The notes: generated from the letters alone by a model not told the origin. A stretch of DNA of 64,000 bases from Heloderma charlesbogerti (GCA_026122225.1 JANEZZ010001949.1:310001-374000), one strand, 5' to 3'; counted from the first letter of the stretch, positions 60,659-63,108 are shown. Numbers and translations are program-made.

Positions 60659-61915
60659 TGCATTTGTATCCCACCCTGTATCATTAAGATCTCAGGGCGG
60701 CATACAGATAAAATCAATTTAAACAGTATAAAACAATAAATAATTTAAACACCTAAAAACATATGCAATGCAATGGCAGGAGCAGGGGGCACCACCACCC
60801 ACGCTAGTGGCCCGATCTAGATTGGGGGGGGCGCGCTGGCAATTTGTAAAAAAAACACACCTGTCACTGCCCCACACCCAAGGCACACCCAAGAACTACA
60901 CAGAAAAAGCCAAATATGATTTGGCTCTCAGAAATATGATTGGTTGAGATTTGGGGTGGGGCTTTTTCTACTGTAGCACCTGCCCGGCCTTTAGACGTTC
61001 AGGCCCAGGGAAATTTACCAAGCAACTTCCTTGTTTCTTCCCAAAACAAGAAAGGTTTTCTTCAGCTACAAATAATGATGATCCTGCTGGAATACTGATT
61101 TTAGCTGGTGTGACTCTTTTAATAGTTTTTATTTTGCCTTTATGATTGTTTAGTGATTTTTAACATGGCATTCTTCTAAGCTGAAAATCAGTAAAGAAAT
61201 AAAATTATTCCCGGTGAGTCAAAAAGGACAAGAAGGCTACCTTCCCTCTCTGCATCTGCCATCCTTTGTTCCATATTTGCATATATTTGTTCGGCTTTCT
61301 TCACACGGAGCTTTTATCCTGAGATTGAAATTGCTCCTTCACAGAAGTTTGCGGGCTCTTTACATGATGTCATGAACCTCCAGAGTGTCTTCTGCACTAA
61401 ATGCCCTGTGTTCCATGTTTAAATAGATTGCAGATAACGAGCTATCAGATTACCCCATTCTGTTCTGCTTGAGTTCCCTCCGTGAAAAGAGGAAAAGTGG
61501 CAAGAAGAGGAGGGAGATCAATGAACAATAATAGAAGACTCAGATGCAGGGAGAAGGAGGGAGAAAGGAAGCGGGTGAAAAAGGGAGTCATCGTGATCCT
61601 GCATTTAAAACAGAAGCAGAAAGCCCTGTTTTAAATGCAGGATTTTAGGCTGGTGTAGAGATGCCCTTTATCTGGCATAATTCATTCTGCTTCCGCTAAT
61701 CATAAGGAGGTACAAGCAGATGTGAAGTGCATACACACCTACCCAACCCAAGAAAGTTTAAATTGTTTTGTTAATAAAATAAACAGAACCTACTCCAGTG
61801 GTGGAACTATCTTCTGATGAAGGTCTACAATAGAGGCTGGAAATTTTTTCAGCTCTCATCAGATATTCTGAGGTCTTCCTCTTCACTGCTTCACGACGGG
61901 TCGGGCTCGACTCCC
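8641..61915 (-). CDS. RPS6KC1: RPS6KC1 gene, partial (eight internal coding exons)
   Basis: Span of the eight coding exons found; the CDS is the join of the exon entries below, not the whole span. Known for the family: RPS6KC1 has an N-terminal PX domain that binds phosphoinositides, a MIT domain and a C-terminal S6-kinase-like domain, acts on endosomes, and has been reported to bind sphingosine kinase 1 and peroxiredoxin 3. Seen here: the exons encode the MIT end, the kinase N-lobe, a long Ser-rich insert and most of the kinase C-lobe, all matching the mammalian protein in order. Phases join without a frameshift or internal stop and all 16 splice sites are AG/GT, so the gene looks intact. 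PX exons and the start codon are not in the window; the last coding exon was not found. No promoter is visible because the 5' end lies beyond 64000. Confidence 0.96.
8964..9065 (+). mobile_element. SINE fragment (AAGAACATAAGAGCC family)
   Basis: Reads AAGAACATAAGAGCCATGCT, then CCATCTAGTCCAGCATTC and CACACGGTGGCCAACC. Related copies: 31450, 37880, 47145 and 48765. Confidence 0.7.
9090..9560 (+). mobile_element. CR1-type LINE: ORF2 end and 3' UTR
   Basis: The first half keeps remnants of the CR1 ORF2 C-terminus (GGGAGAGGGTCTTCTCAATG, then TTATGGAATGATCTCCCTGA). The tail carries CCAGAGAGCTTCAGCTATGG, GGCAGTATAGAAATATAATA and a final (GAAAT)n. It has 5' truncation and frameshifts. Confidence 0.8.
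10425..11047. mobile_element. Foldback DNA transposon with inner palindromes (623 bp)
   Basis: Ends TAGGGATGT and ACATCCCTA are inverted. Flanks CCTCAGAG and CATCAGGG match at 6/8, compatible with an old hAT 8-bp duplication. Long inverted arms include ACTGCGGACGCAAATGGC (left, near 10620) and its inverse near 10845. The centre has two near-identical palindromes around CTACGTAAATCTTTACGTAG (10676-10706 and 10761-10792). No transposase ORF. The local CpG content is higher than in its surroundings. Confidence 0.75.
11401..11422 (+). repeat. (TG)n microsatellite
   Basis: Eleven TG units. Confidence 0.95.
11540..11885. mobile_element. Harbinger-like MITE, copy 2
   Basis: Left end GAGAGCAATCCTA and right end GGATTGAGCCC are inverted, as in the copies at 1076 and 45180. 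Internal GxxTTTGGAGGCTG is shared with those copies. The target duplication is not clear. It ends only about 80 bp from the exon at 11967-12049. Confidence 0.55.
11967..12049 (-). CDS. RPS6KC1: RPS6KC1 exon: APE motif to helix F
   Basis: 83-bp exon: two bases completing the APE Glu, then 27 codons, phase 0 at the end. Acceptor TTTATTCAG, donor GTAAGG. It reads [20 protein letters not shown] then FELLTGK. The DWWSLG motif is the conserved helix F Asp-Trp-x-x-Gly of the kinase C-lobe, which supports the fold and is retained. The intron before it is about 16 kb (12050-28215) and is the most repeat-dense part of the window. Confidence 0.96.
12431..12671. mobile_element. Non-autonomous hAT element with perfect 8-bp TSD
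   Basis: 241 bp flanked by CCCTAGAG on both sides (12423-12430 and 12672-12679), an exact 8-bp duplication typical of hAT transposases. Inverted ends are CAGGGGTGGG and, from the other side, CAGAGGTGGC (8/10). Contains a long poly-T/poly-C segment near 12600. No ORF of its own. Confidence 0.85.
13513..13954. mobile_element. Harbinger-like MITE, copy 3, carrying a nested element
   Basis: Left part AGGCTGCAACCCTCAGCACA and TTGGGAGCAAGCCCCATT; right part CAGACATGCGTAGGATTG. The flanking trinucleotide is CTA on both sides (13510-13512 and 13955-13957). Removing the inner 13565-13930 restores a short palindromic element like 43321-43453. Confidence 0.65.
13565..13930. mobile_element. hAT-like MITE inserted in the Harbinger-like MITE
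   Basis: Ends CAGTGCCGGCTCC and, inverted, CAGGGCTGGCGTC. Flanks AAGCCACA and AAACCAGA match at 6/8, as expected for an old 8-bp duplication. GC-rich interior. Long open frames through it (for example 13416-13919 plus) are not conserved coding. Confidence 0.65.
14697..14900 (-). mobile_element. tRNA-derived SINE (GGAAGCTGCC family)
   Basis: On the minus strand it begins with a tRNA-like A box (TAGCTCAGTGGTAGAGCC) and B box (GGTTCAATCCCTGGC), then ends GGCAGCTTCCTATGTTCC. Full-length, about 200 bp. Other copies: 17640, 19350, 32235, 35515 and 50715. Confidence 0.85.
14928..15168 (-). mobile_element. tRNA-derived SINE (GTGTGGTGCAGTGG family)
   Basis: Minus strand: GTGTGGTGCAGTGGTTAGAG, GACCCAGGTTTAAGTCCCCA, CTCACAGGGTTGTTGTGAGG, then a GGTGGGATATAAATG tail. 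Same family as 51588-51838 and 62620-62872, here inverted and older. Confidence 0.85.
15211..15275 (-). mobile_element. CR1 3' terminus
   Basis: TCATAGAATAGTATGGTTGG, then AAGGGGCCTACAAGGCCATC. The minus strand gives the standard CR1 end, as at 6980-7045. Confidence 0.8.
15545..15640. mobile_element. Palindromic MITE fragment (CCAGATG family)
   Basis: CAACTCCCATCAGTCCCAGC core and ACATCTGGAGGGCCACCC arm; the left end is missing. Confidence 0.7.
15727..16020 (+). mobile_element. tRNA-derived SINE (GTGTGGCGCAGAGTGG family)
   Basis: Starts AGAGCCTTGTGTGGCGCAGA. It has a B-box-like GAGTTCAATCCCAGC, then CTTCAGAGGTCGGTAAAATG, and ends GACCCGGTGCTTGCACAGGA. Nearly full length at about 290 bp; a familiar squamate SINE layout and the only copy here. 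Confidence 0.85.
16779..16797 (+). repeat. (CTGT)n microsatellite
   Basis: Four to five CTGT units. Confidence 0.85.
17508..17632. mobile_element. Palindromic MITE (CCAGATG family)
   Basis: CAGGGGTAGGCAATCC on the left, the core CAACTCCCATCAGCCCCAAC, and AAAACATCTGGAGGGC on the right. Ends are eroded. Confidence 0.75.
17640..17890 (+). mobile_element. tRNA-derived SINE (GGAAGCTGCC family)
   Basis: Plus-strand copy with GCATGCAGAGGGTCCTGGAT and TTCAATCCCC (B box), then GGGCTAGATGGACAATTG and an eroded 3' end. Confidence 0.75.
18249..18264 (+). repeat. (GT)n microsatellite
   Basis: Eight GT units before a poly-T run. Confidence 0.85.
18717..18930. mobile_element. Palindromic repeat (GTCTTGTGGCACCTT family)
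   Basis: GGAGTCTTGTGGCACCTTGG on the left, with an imperfect inverse CTTCAAGGTGCTATGACTCT near 18885. A half copy lies at 50966-51070. Class not known; the inverted layout suggests a DNA transposon. Confidence 0.6.
19350..19490 (-). mobile_element. tRNA-derived SINE fragment (GGAAGCTGCC family)
   Basis: TTAGGAAGCTGGTTTATACC, CACTGACTGGCAGCAGCTG and CCTTCTGCACACAAAAGATG, that is, the family read in reverse with the A-box end lost. Confidence 0.7.
19950..19986 (+). repeat. (TTGTA)n microsatellite
   Basis: Seven pentamer units with one ACTGT variant. Confidence 0.9.
20505..20600. repeat. Unclassified dispersed repeat (TTTAACCC family)
   Basis: GGGAGGGGGTTTAACCCTTT followed by CCTGCCTGCTGTTTACCC. 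Shares the hallmark with the copy at 7660. Confidence 0.4.
20815..20939. mobile_element. Palindromic hAT MITE with perfect 8-bp TSD
   Basis: 125 bp, CGGCCTTCCTGAACCTGG to CCAGGTTGGGGAAGGCTG, flanked by ATCTACAT at 20807-20814 and 20940-20947. The exact 8-bp duplication shows that the whole CCAGATG family moves by a hAT-type mechanism. Confidence 0.85.
20958..21090. mobile_element. Palindromic hAT MITE, adjacent copy
   Basis: CAGCATGGGCAGAAAGTTGA to CTTCTGCCCACCCCTG. Flanks ATATACAT and ATCTACAT match at 7/8. A different subfamily from its neighbour (TCTGCCCACCCCTG ends). Confidence 0.8.
21645..21782. mobile_element. Palindromic MITE (AGATCTAC subfamily)
   Basis: GGAAAGTAGATCTCCAGATG on the left pairs with CATCTGGAGATCTACTTTCT on the right, a near-perfect inverted repeat around CCATTGGCCATGCTGG-type sequence. 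Target duplication unclear. Confidence 0.8.
22074..22208. mobile_element. Palindromic hAT MITE (CCAGATG family)
   Basis: CAGCCTTCCCCAACC to GGCTGGGGAAGGCT, flanked by CCTTACTT (22066-22073) and CATTACTT (22209-22216), a 7/8 match. Confidence 0.85.
22802..22850 (+). repeat. (GGAA)n microsatellite
   Basis: Twelve GGAA units without interruption. Confidence 0.95.
22910..23046. mobile_element. Palindromic hAT MITE (CCAGATG family)
   Basis: CAAGGGTGGGCAAGTTGT to TTGCCCCACCCCTG, flanks TCCTAAAC and ATCTAAAC (6/8). Core AACATCTGGAAGGCC present. Confidence 0.8.
23185..23219 (+). repeat. (AC)n microsatellite
   Basis: Seventeen AC units. Confidence 0.95.
23930..24330 (+). mobile_element. CR1-type LINE: ORF2 C-terminal end and 3' UTR
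   Basis: TGGATTCCAGTTCGTTTCTG, AAGGTGCTGGCTTTGACCTA, CTTATGGAACATCCTCCCCA. These correspond to the conserved CR1 end (ILKVL, WNxLP motifs) with frameshifts. 5'-truncated. Confidence 0.75.
25908..26031. mobile_element. Palindromic MITE, deleted copy
   Basis: GGTACCCTCCAATTCCCACT joins a shortened left arm to the core; the right arm GGGCACCAGGTTGGGAAAGG is complete. Confidence 0.7.
26045..26230 (-). mobile_element. SINE or LINE tail, inverted
   Basis: TTTATTTATTGTTACATTTA and TATCCCACCTTTCTTCCATC, the reverse of the AAGGTGGGATATAAATG tail shared by the GTGTGGTGxAGTGG SINEs. The promoter half is not recognisable. Confidence 0.55.
26340..26590 (+). mobile_element. CR1 3' end interrupted by a half MITE
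   Basis: CR1 3' UTR sequence to about 26417, then a half copy of the MITE found complete at 55128 (CAGTGGAAGCTGGTGGCTCC to GGAGCTATCCAAGGTG, about 26420-26505), then the CR1 tail AACTGCCCAGAGAGCTTTGG ending in (AAC)n. Confidence 0.7.
26988..27387. mobile_element. Non-autonomous hAT element (400 bp)
   Basis: CAGGTGTCCCCAACCTTTTT on the left and GGGCACCATGCTGGAGACCC on the right are inverted ends. Flanks CATGAAAC and CATTAAAT match at 6/8. Confidence 0.7.
27415..27492 (+). mobile_element. CR1 3' terminus
   Basis: CTGGATTCCTGCTCTGAGCA, then GGCCCCCTCCAACTCTATGA and TTCGATGA, the typical CR1 end. Confidence 0.75.
27540..27665. repeat. Possible short palindromic repeat
   Basis: TTGAATCTGGACTAAGATGG near the start and ACTTAATCTGGATCAAG near the end, with TTTCAATGGGACTTGCGTTC between. 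The last motif recalls the Harbinger-like MITEs. Weak. Confidence 0.35.
28216..28305 (-). CDS. RPS6KC1: RPS6KC1 exon: activation segment with degenerate DFG
   Basis: 90-bp exon: two bases, 29 codons, one base. Acceptor TTTTTAG, donor GTTAGA. It reads [16 protein letters not shown] and ends YCAP, with the Glu of the APE motif completed by the next exon. Aligned to active AGC kinases (IQVTDFG), the DFG triad is YFS, so the magnesium-binding Asp is lost. This is a family feature and not a local mutation. The intron from the preceding exon is only 271 bp (28306-28576), the shortest in the window. Confidence 0.96.
28306..28576. other. Short RPS6KC1 intron (271 bp)
   Basis: No repeat seen. The acceptor has a clear pyrimidine tract. 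Confidence 0.9.
28577..30118 (-). CDS. RPS6KC1: RPS6KC1 large exon: kinase insert and catalytic loop
   Basis: 1,542-bp exon: two bases, 513 codons, then one base. Acceptor CTGTTTCAG, donor GTCAGG. It opens with [20 protein letters not shown], the kinase hinge. About 450 residues of Ser-, Asp- and Glu-rich sequence follow, without predicted fold, with family landmarks such as [40 protein letters not shown] and [18 protein letters not shown]. The last 50 residues return to the kinase fold: [19 protein letters not shown], then [11 protein letters not shown]. So the catalytic-loop HRD is CRD, with the Asp and the Asn kept. The insert lies between kinase subdomains V and VIa, as in mammals. The conserved landmarks suggest short interaction or phosphorylation motifs in a disordered region; that is inference. 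There are no stops or frameshifts. Confidence 0.98.
30340..31030 (-). mobile_element. CR1-type LINE with reverse-transcriptase remnant
   Basis: Minus-strand translation holds the RT hallmarks [15 protein letters not shown] and [12 protein letters not shown], then [17 protein letters not shown] is the RT catalytic box. Upstream, [18 protein letters not shown] is readable but the frame holds at least two stops. The 3' part is deleted and ends in (ATT)n near 30350. A dead fragment. Confidence 0.9.
31450..31556 (-). mobile_element. SINE fragment (AAGAACATAAGAAGAGCC family)
   Basis: GTGCTGGACTAGGTGGACCC, TTGGTCCGATCCAGCAGGGC and TCTTCTTATGTTCTTAGG, the reverse of the copy type at 8964. Confidence 0.7.
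31557..32040 (+). mobile_element. L1-like LINE: ORF2 C-terminal remnant
   Basis: An open stretch at 31581-31910 reads [20 protein letters not shown], then LHGQ-type spacing and [13 protein letters not shown]. This matches the zinc-knuckle-like end of L1 ORF2 (CxxC, H, W-x-C, then A-K-x-x-I-x-x-x-W-K). Conserved order supports L1; the first Cys pair is eroded. 5'-truncated. Confidence 0.7.
32048..32069 (+). repeat. (AC)n short microsatellite
   Basis: About seven AC units at the end of the L1-like piece. Confidence 0.8.
32235..32412 (-). mobile_element. tRNA-derived SINE (GGAAGCTGCC family)
   Basis: Ends in TGTGCTCTACCACTGAGCTA on the plus strand, the reverse of the A box. B-box region GGTTGAACCTGGGACTTCTG. 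Confidence 0.85.
34385..34590 (-). mobile_element. Degenerate inverted SINE
   Basis: CACAACCCTCCTGTGAGGTA near the start and GATTCAAACTCAGGATCTGA near the end match the GTGTGGTG SINE family in reverse. Confidence 0.6.
35515..35698 (-). mobile_element. tRNA-derived SINE (GGAAGCTGCC family)
   Basis: AGGAACACAGGAAGCTGCCT to TGTGCTCTACTACTGAACTA. About 180 bp, slightly deleted in the middle. Confidence 0.85.
36110..36262. repeat. AAACCATGGTTT-rich palindromic repeat
   Basis: CAGGATCAAACCATGGTTTC, TTCTGGTTTGTAGG and ACTGTGGTTTAACAAACCAT. Resembles the ends of the larger insertion at 38113-38548. Confidence 0.45.
37466..37597. mobile_element. Palindromic hAT MITE
   Basis: CAGGAGTGCGGAACTTGTGG to GTCCCCCACCCCTG, flanked by GCCTAACT and GTCTAACT (7/8). 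Confidence 0.85.
37880..37942 (-). mobile_element. SINE fragment (AAGAACATAAGAAGAGCC family)
   Basis: ACACTAGACTAGCTGAAGCC, then TTTGATCCAGCAGGGTTCTT; the inverted end of the family seen at 31450. Confidence 0.55.
37985..38790 (+). mobile_element. CR1-type LINE 3' end, split by an insertion
   Basis: The first part has GGCTGCTCCCAGGCTCTGGA and ACACCCTGGTGAAGGAGGCT (CR1 ORF2 end). The second part (from about 38549) has GTTCAGGCAGGCCTTACAC and the tail GCTGCCTTGAGCGCCATTTA, ending in (CAAT)n. The interruption is the element at 38113-38548. Confidence 0.75.
38113..38548. mobile_element. DNA transposon with ACATGTAATG inverted ends
   Basis: Left end GGTTCACATGTAATGACAAA and right end TTACCATTACATGCGAAC are inverted copies, continuing into paired AACCATGGTTTAA motifs. 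It sits inside a CR1, so it is younger than that copy. No ORF; target duplication not resolved. Confidence 0.7.
39235..39480. repeat. Unclassified dispersed repeat (TTTAACCC family)
   Basis: GGGCCCCCTGATCCAGAATG, AATGTTAACCCTCAGCTCCC and GATTTGGATCAGTACCATGG. Inverted GATC-containing motifs near both ends suggest a MITE. Confidence 0.4.
39908..39997. mobile_element. Truncated palindromic MITE next to an exon
   Basis: AGCCTTTCCCAACCCGGGGC to GCCGGATTGGGGAAGGCTG, with the centre deleted. It lies about 85 bp from the exon at 40083. Confidence 0.75.
40083..40215 (-). CDS. RPS6KC1: RPS6KC1 exon: kinase-like N-lobe to hinge
   Basis: 133-bp exon: 44 codons plus one base of a split Gly codon. Acceptor CTGTCAG, donor GTTGGT. 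It begins [20 protein letters not shown] and continues to the hinge motif FLVLHHAEG. It covers the alphaC-beta4-beta5 part of the kinase fold and leads into the GGKLWSYI hinge in the next exon. It is highly conserved against the mammalian protein. A short truncated palindromic MITE at 39908-39997 begins about 85 bp after the donor, very close to the splice site. Confidence 0.96.
41915..41975. repeat. Local GCATGGGTATCAG repeats
   Basis: CAGCATGGGTATCAG occurs twice (near 41927 and 41955) with the partial inverse GATACCCATG between. Lies just left of the large inverted repeat. Confidence 0.8.
42004..42244. repeat. Near-perfect 106-bp inverted repeat, 29-bp spacer
   Basis: Arms 42004-42109 and 42139-42244 are inverse copies with three mismatches by my alignment, all transitions, near 42051-42058. 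The arms begin GGCAACCAGGAGCCATGGGG. Transcribed through, as it would be in RPS6KC1 pre-mRNA, it would fold into a long hairpin. No terminal-repeat or target-duplication hallmark of a known element was found. Confidence 0.95.
43093..43140 (-). CDS. RPS6KC1: RPS6KC1 exon: kinase-like beta2-beta3 strands
   Basis: 48-bp micro-exon of exactly 16 codons, phase 0 on both sides. The acceptor follows a TTTCATTTAG tract and the donor is GTAAGT, a strong consensus. It reads [16 protein letters not shown]. The final Lys sits where the ATP-binding VAIK Lys lies in active kinases, so that residue appears to be kept. Identification rests on the exact family match and on phase continuity with both neighbours. 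A 133-bp Harbinger-like MITE lies only 180 bp upstream in the gene, at 43321. Confidence 0.95.
43321..43453. mobile_element. Short palindromic Harbinger-like MITE with TTA TSD
   Basis: 133 bp. GGGCGCAATCCTATGCATGT on the left pairs with ACATGCATAGGATTGCACCC on the right (19/20). Flanked by TTA on both sides (43318-43320 and 43454-43456). The minimal form of the family. Confidence 0.85.
43548..43665. mobile_element. Palindromic MITE (CCAGATG family), eroded
   Basis: CAGCCTTCCCCAACTTGC to ACCAGGCTAGGGAAGAC with a deleted left arm. Confidence 0.7.
45180..45597. mobile_element. Harbinger-like MITE, copy 4, with TTA TSD
   Basis: 418 bp flanked by TTA (45177-45179 and 45598-45600). GGGAACAATCCTATG to CATAGTATTGTGTCC. 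The body matches the copy at 1076 (for example GGATACTCAGCAGC, GAGGCTGCCAACTATCT). Confidence 0.75.
45990..46830. promoter_or_regulatory. Candidate conserved non-coding element (repeat-free)
   Basis: About 840 bp without repeats, microsatellites or long ORFs. AT-rich, with many TAATTA/TTAATA-type, GATA and TGATTA-type sites (for example ATTATTAGCCATACGGC, CTGGATTAATATTATCATTG). It resembles intronic enhancers in texture only. Conservation cannot be tested here. Confidence 0.35.
47145..47270 (+). mobile_element. SINE fragment (AAGAAGAGCCCTGC family)
   Basis: AAGAAGATAAGAAGAGCCCT, GGGTCAGACCAAGGGTCTAT, CTAGTCCAGCATTCTGTTC, CCAAGCAGGACATGAG. Confidence 0.75.
47292..47405. mobile_element. Palindromic MITE (CCAGATG family), 3' end lost
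   Basis: CAGCCTTCCCAACCTGGTG to CCCAAACATCTGGAGGACC; the last arm segment is missing. Confidence 0.75.
47442..47886 (-). mobile_element. Endogenous retrovirus solo LTR (445 bp), ATAT TSD
   Basis: Read on the minus strand it begins TGTAGCAGCC and ends TTCTGCAACA, with near-inverse ends (6/7). It is flanked by ATAT at 47438-47441 and 47887-47890, a 4-bp duplication as made by gammaretrovirus-like integrases. A TATA box CTATAAAAG (47571-47579) and an AATAAA signal (47496-47501) lie 70 bp apart in the right order. No gag, pol or env sequence is left. It is antisense to nothing: the LTR has the same orientation as RPS6KC1. Confidence 0.85.
47930..48145 (-). mobile_element. tRNA-derived SINE (GTGTGGTGxAGTGG family), inverted
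   Basis: CCCAATTTTTATCCTGTCCT, GAGATAGGTTAGGCTGAAAG, GGGAATTGAACCCAGGTCTA and AGCACTCTAACCAC (reversed A/B boxes). Confidence 0.75.
48755..48835 (-). mobile_element. SINE fragment (AAGAACATAAGAAGAGCC family)
   Basis: GTGAACAGAATGCTTGACTA, GATGGACCCTTGGTCTGATT, ATGGCTCTTCTTATGTTCTT. Confidence 0.75.
49255..49325. repeat. Fragment of a Harbinger-like MITE
   Basis: ATTGAATTCAATGAGGTTTA, then CACCCAGGTAACTGTTGCAC and AGAATTGTGGCC, resembling one arm of the elements at 13513 and 43321. Confidence 0.4.
50715..50937 (-). mobile_element. tRNA-derived SINE (GGAAGCTGCC family)
   Basis: CATAGGAAGCTGACTTGTAC to GTGCTCTACCATTGAGCTAT, about 220 bp, full-length. Reverse B box near 50870. Confidence 0.85.
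50966..51070. mobile_element. Half copy of the GTCTTGTGGCACCTT repeat
   Basis: AAGAGTCTTGTGGCATTTTA, AAGACTAACAGATTTATTCT and GGCATAAGCTTTTGTGGACT, similar to 18717-18800. Confidence 0.6.
51139..51210. repeat. Short inverted repeat (GTCATTCACAGTGC)
   Basis: GGTCATTCACAGTGC pairs with GCACTGTGAATGATC, with CACCTAGTGGCAGG and about 20 more bases between. Possibly a small MITE. Confidence 0.55.
51552..51868. mobile_element. Palindromic MITE split by a SINE
   Basis: CAGCCTTTCCCAACCTGGCA precedes the SINE, and ACTCCCATAATTCCCAGCCA follows it; together they form the left arm and core of the CCAGATG family. The right arm is missing. Confidence 0.7.
51588..51838 (+). mobile_element. tRNA-derived SINE (GTGTAGTGGTGAGAG family)
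   Basis: GTGTAGTGGTGAGAGTGACG (A box), GGGTTCTAGTCCCCACTTGG (B box), CCTACCTCACAGGGTTGTTG, AAAAAGGCGGGATATAAATG and an (AAAT)n tail. Very like the copy at 62620-62872, so a young subfamily. Confidence 0.9.
53988..54328. mobile_element. Non-autonomous hAT element with perfect 8-bp TSD
   Basis: 341 bp flanked by ATTTAGAA on both sides (53980-53987 and 54329-54336). Ends CAGGGCTCGGCAAC and, inverted, CAGGGGTAGACAAC. Internal direct repeats around AAAGGGTCAAAATTxxCTTG. No transposase. Confidence 0.9.
54957..55045 (-). mobile_element. CR1 or SINE 3' tail, inverted
   Basis: TTAATTATGTATTTATTGGG and AAGGCGACTCACAGCATAAA; in reverse a standard LINE/SINE 3' end. Confidence 0.5.
55128..55347. mobile_element. 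Palindromic hAT MITE with perfect 8-bp TSD
   Basis: 220 bp flanked by TCACAGAG (55120-55127 and 55348-55355). CAGTGGAGGCCGGTGGCTCC pairs with GGAGCCATCAGCCTCCACTG. Arms of about 100 bp around AGTTCTGGCTGGTT-type sequence. A half copy lies inside the CR1 at 26340-26590. Confidence 0.9.
55385..55700. repeat. LINE-related dispersed repeat
   Basis: CTCCCTAGGAGGGGAGTTTC, ATAACCTAGCAGCACCCGCT, GAGAAAACTCTCCCCTTGTT. Resembles a repeat often joined to CR1 elements in squamates. Single copy here; family recalled, not verified. Confidence 0.45.
56934..57019 (-). CDS. RPS6KC1: RPS6KC1 exon: linker and start of the kinase-like domain
   Basis: 86-bp exon: two bases completing a Gly codon, then 28 codons ending in phase 0. 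Acceptor is CCTCCAG, donor GTAATT. The peptide runs [13 protein letters not shown] then [15 protein letters not shown] and matches the family linker and first kinase strand. The glycine-rich loop of an active kinase would fall across the end of this exon and the next, but only LGVIDK is present, so the GxGxxG pattern is lost. It lacks an upstream ATG and is recognised by homology and splice-phase fit. The nearest repeat is a MITE about 420 bp away at 57440. Confidence 0.95.
57440..57567. mobile_element. Palindromic MITE (CCAGATG family)
   Basis: CAGCCCTCCTCAAACTGATG to CACCAGGTTGGGGAAGACTG. Core AACAGCATGGGCATGCTGGC contains a small exact palindrome. Confidence 0.8.
58440..58545 (+). mobile_element. 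LINE 3' tail fragment
   Basis: GCAAGCCACTTTGGACATAA, GAGAAACTGGGATATAAACT, GAATGAATAAAATAAAT; the usual end of CR1/L2-type LINEs. Confidence 0.5.
60480..60585. repeat. Unclassified dispersed repeat (GATCTGGATCAG family)
   Basis: GTAACCCTATGCCCCCTAAC and GTCTTGATCTGGATCAGAAC; relates to 7660 and 39235. Confidence 0.4.
60603..60657 (+). repeat. (ATCT)n microsatellite
   Basis: Thirteen ATCT units, at the end of an inverted LINE tail. Confidence 0.95.
60658..60780 (-). mobile_element. CR1-type LINE 3' tail
   Basis: TTGCATTTGTATCCCACCCT, GATCTCAGGGCGGCATACAG and (AATAAA)-rich sequence. The adjacent (ATCT)n is its terminal simple repeat in reverse. Confidence 0.7.
61596..61643. repeat. 18-bp perfect hairpin, 12-base loop
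   Basis: Arms ATCCTGCATTTAAAACAG (61596-61613) and its exact inverse (61626-61643). Lies in the first intron of the window, 147 bp after an exon. Too short for a microRNA precursor by itself; no wider pairing seen. Confidence 0.9.
61790..61915 (-). CDS. RPS6KC1: RPS6KC1 exon: end of the MIT domain
   Basis: First exon of the gene in the window in transcription order. It is 126 bp: two bases of a split Gly codon, 41 codons, then one base of the next Gly codon. It starts after a CACACAG acceptor and reads [20 protein letters not shown], which matches the last helix of the RPS6KC1 MIT domain, followed by a less conserved Ser/Thr-rich linker. Two donors are possible. Using GTAGGT at 61785-61795 would run into a stop in the next exon; using GTTCTG after 61790 keeps the frame and gives a Gly-Ser junction as in the mammalian protein. 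MIT domains bind ESCRT-III tails; that role is inferred from the family. Confidence 0.93.
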
Positions 61916-62220
61916 CTGTGTGCCGTAAGAGGATATTGTTACAAAACATTTGGCTTTTGAGGGGTGAGGTCTTTCCTGTAGCTTCAGATAGAGTCAATCA
62001 TTTTCTGGGGCACACTGTGATTCACTGGAAGCTTATCAGGAGCTCCTCAATGGGAGGGTAAGCAATGGCAAAGTTTCCTGAAGTTTGCCCATCCACTACC
62101 TATTAATGTGCAGTTCCAGGTAAGTACAAGATGTGTTTTAAGGGACACTCTTGGGTCATATGGGCCAATGGCAAAGCCTGGCCACTGCCCCCAAATGAAC
62201 TGCGCATTACCCTAAAAATA

Positions 62221-62356
62221 ACTTTCTCCAACATGGTGCCCTCCATATGTTTTGGACCACAACTCCCAGCATTCCTGACCATTGGCCATGCTGGCTGGGG
62301 TTGATGGGAACTGAAGTCCAACACAACTGGAGGGCACCAGGTCAGGGAAAGCTGCC
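62221..62356. mobile_element. Palindromic MITE (CCAGATG family)
   Basis: CTTTCTCCAACATGGTGCCC to GGGCACCAGGTCAGGGAAAG with a well-kept core CCATTGGCCATGCTGGCTGG. Confidence 0.8.
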
Positions 62357-62619
62357 CTAGAATATGCCCCAGAATCCCCTGCAGTATAAAATGGCCCTAT
62401 GGAAGACACTTAGCAGTTCATCAGCAAGCAAGACACTGTAGACAATGTTACCTGAAAATCTGAAAACTGCCAACTTAAATCATGGATACTGATTACCCAT
62501 AAAACCATGGCAATTCACTCTTTTCTCATTGCTTATAACCATTTCATACCAATGGAAAGCATTTCCCAACGTAAAATTTCTAGATCCTTAAGACATTACC
62601 AGTGATAAGCAAACAGAGA

Positions 62620-62872
62620 GCCAGTGTGGTGTAGCAGCAAGAGTGTTGGACTAGGAGCTGGGAGATCCGGGTTCTAGTCCCCACTCGGCCATGGAAGCTC
62701 ACTGGGTGACTTTGGGCCAGTCACACTCTCAGCTCAACCCACCTCACAGGGTTGTTGTGGTGAGGATAAAATGGAGAGGAGGAGGATAATGTAAGCCACC
62801 TTGGGTTCCTTGCAAGAGGAAAAAAGGCGGGGTATAAATGCAATAAATAAACAAACAAACAAACAAACATGC
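62620..62872 (+). mobile_element. tRNA-derived SINE (GTGTGGTGTAGCAGC family)
   Basis: AGCCAGTGTGGTGTAGCAGC (A box), GGGTTCTAGTCCCCACTCGG (B box), CCACCTCACAGGGTTGTTGT, AAAAAGGCGGGGTATAAATG and an (AAAC)n tail. Full-length; the best-kept SINE in the window. Confidence 0.92.
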
Positions 62873-63064
62873 AAAAAGGTCACAACTTAAAAACACACCT
62901 GCTTGGGATTATGGGTCAGTATACTAGAACATTCTTCTAGTAACTAAGACAAAATCCAAAAACTGTAGCTTCATACAGTTACAAATTTAATTTAAAAAAA
63001 TGAAATGTGAGGAAACAAAACAATTACTCAACAATAAATACATTATTATCTCATCTCATTTCAC

Positions 63065-63108
63065 ACACACACTGTAATACACACGTGCACTCGCGCGCAC
63101 ACACAGTA
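63065..63108 (+). repeat. (AC)n/(GC) microsatellite, interrupted
   Basis: CACACACACAC, a spacer, then CACTCGCGCGCACACACA. Confidence 0.8.

Larger units (their letters stand above)
57020..61789. other. RPS6KC1 intron (4.8 kb)
   Basis: 57580-58430 and 58560-60420 show no recognised repeat or gene. 61150-61590 is unique-looking and could be conserved. The small hairpin at 61596 lies about 150 bp after the exon at 61790. Confidence 0.85.
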
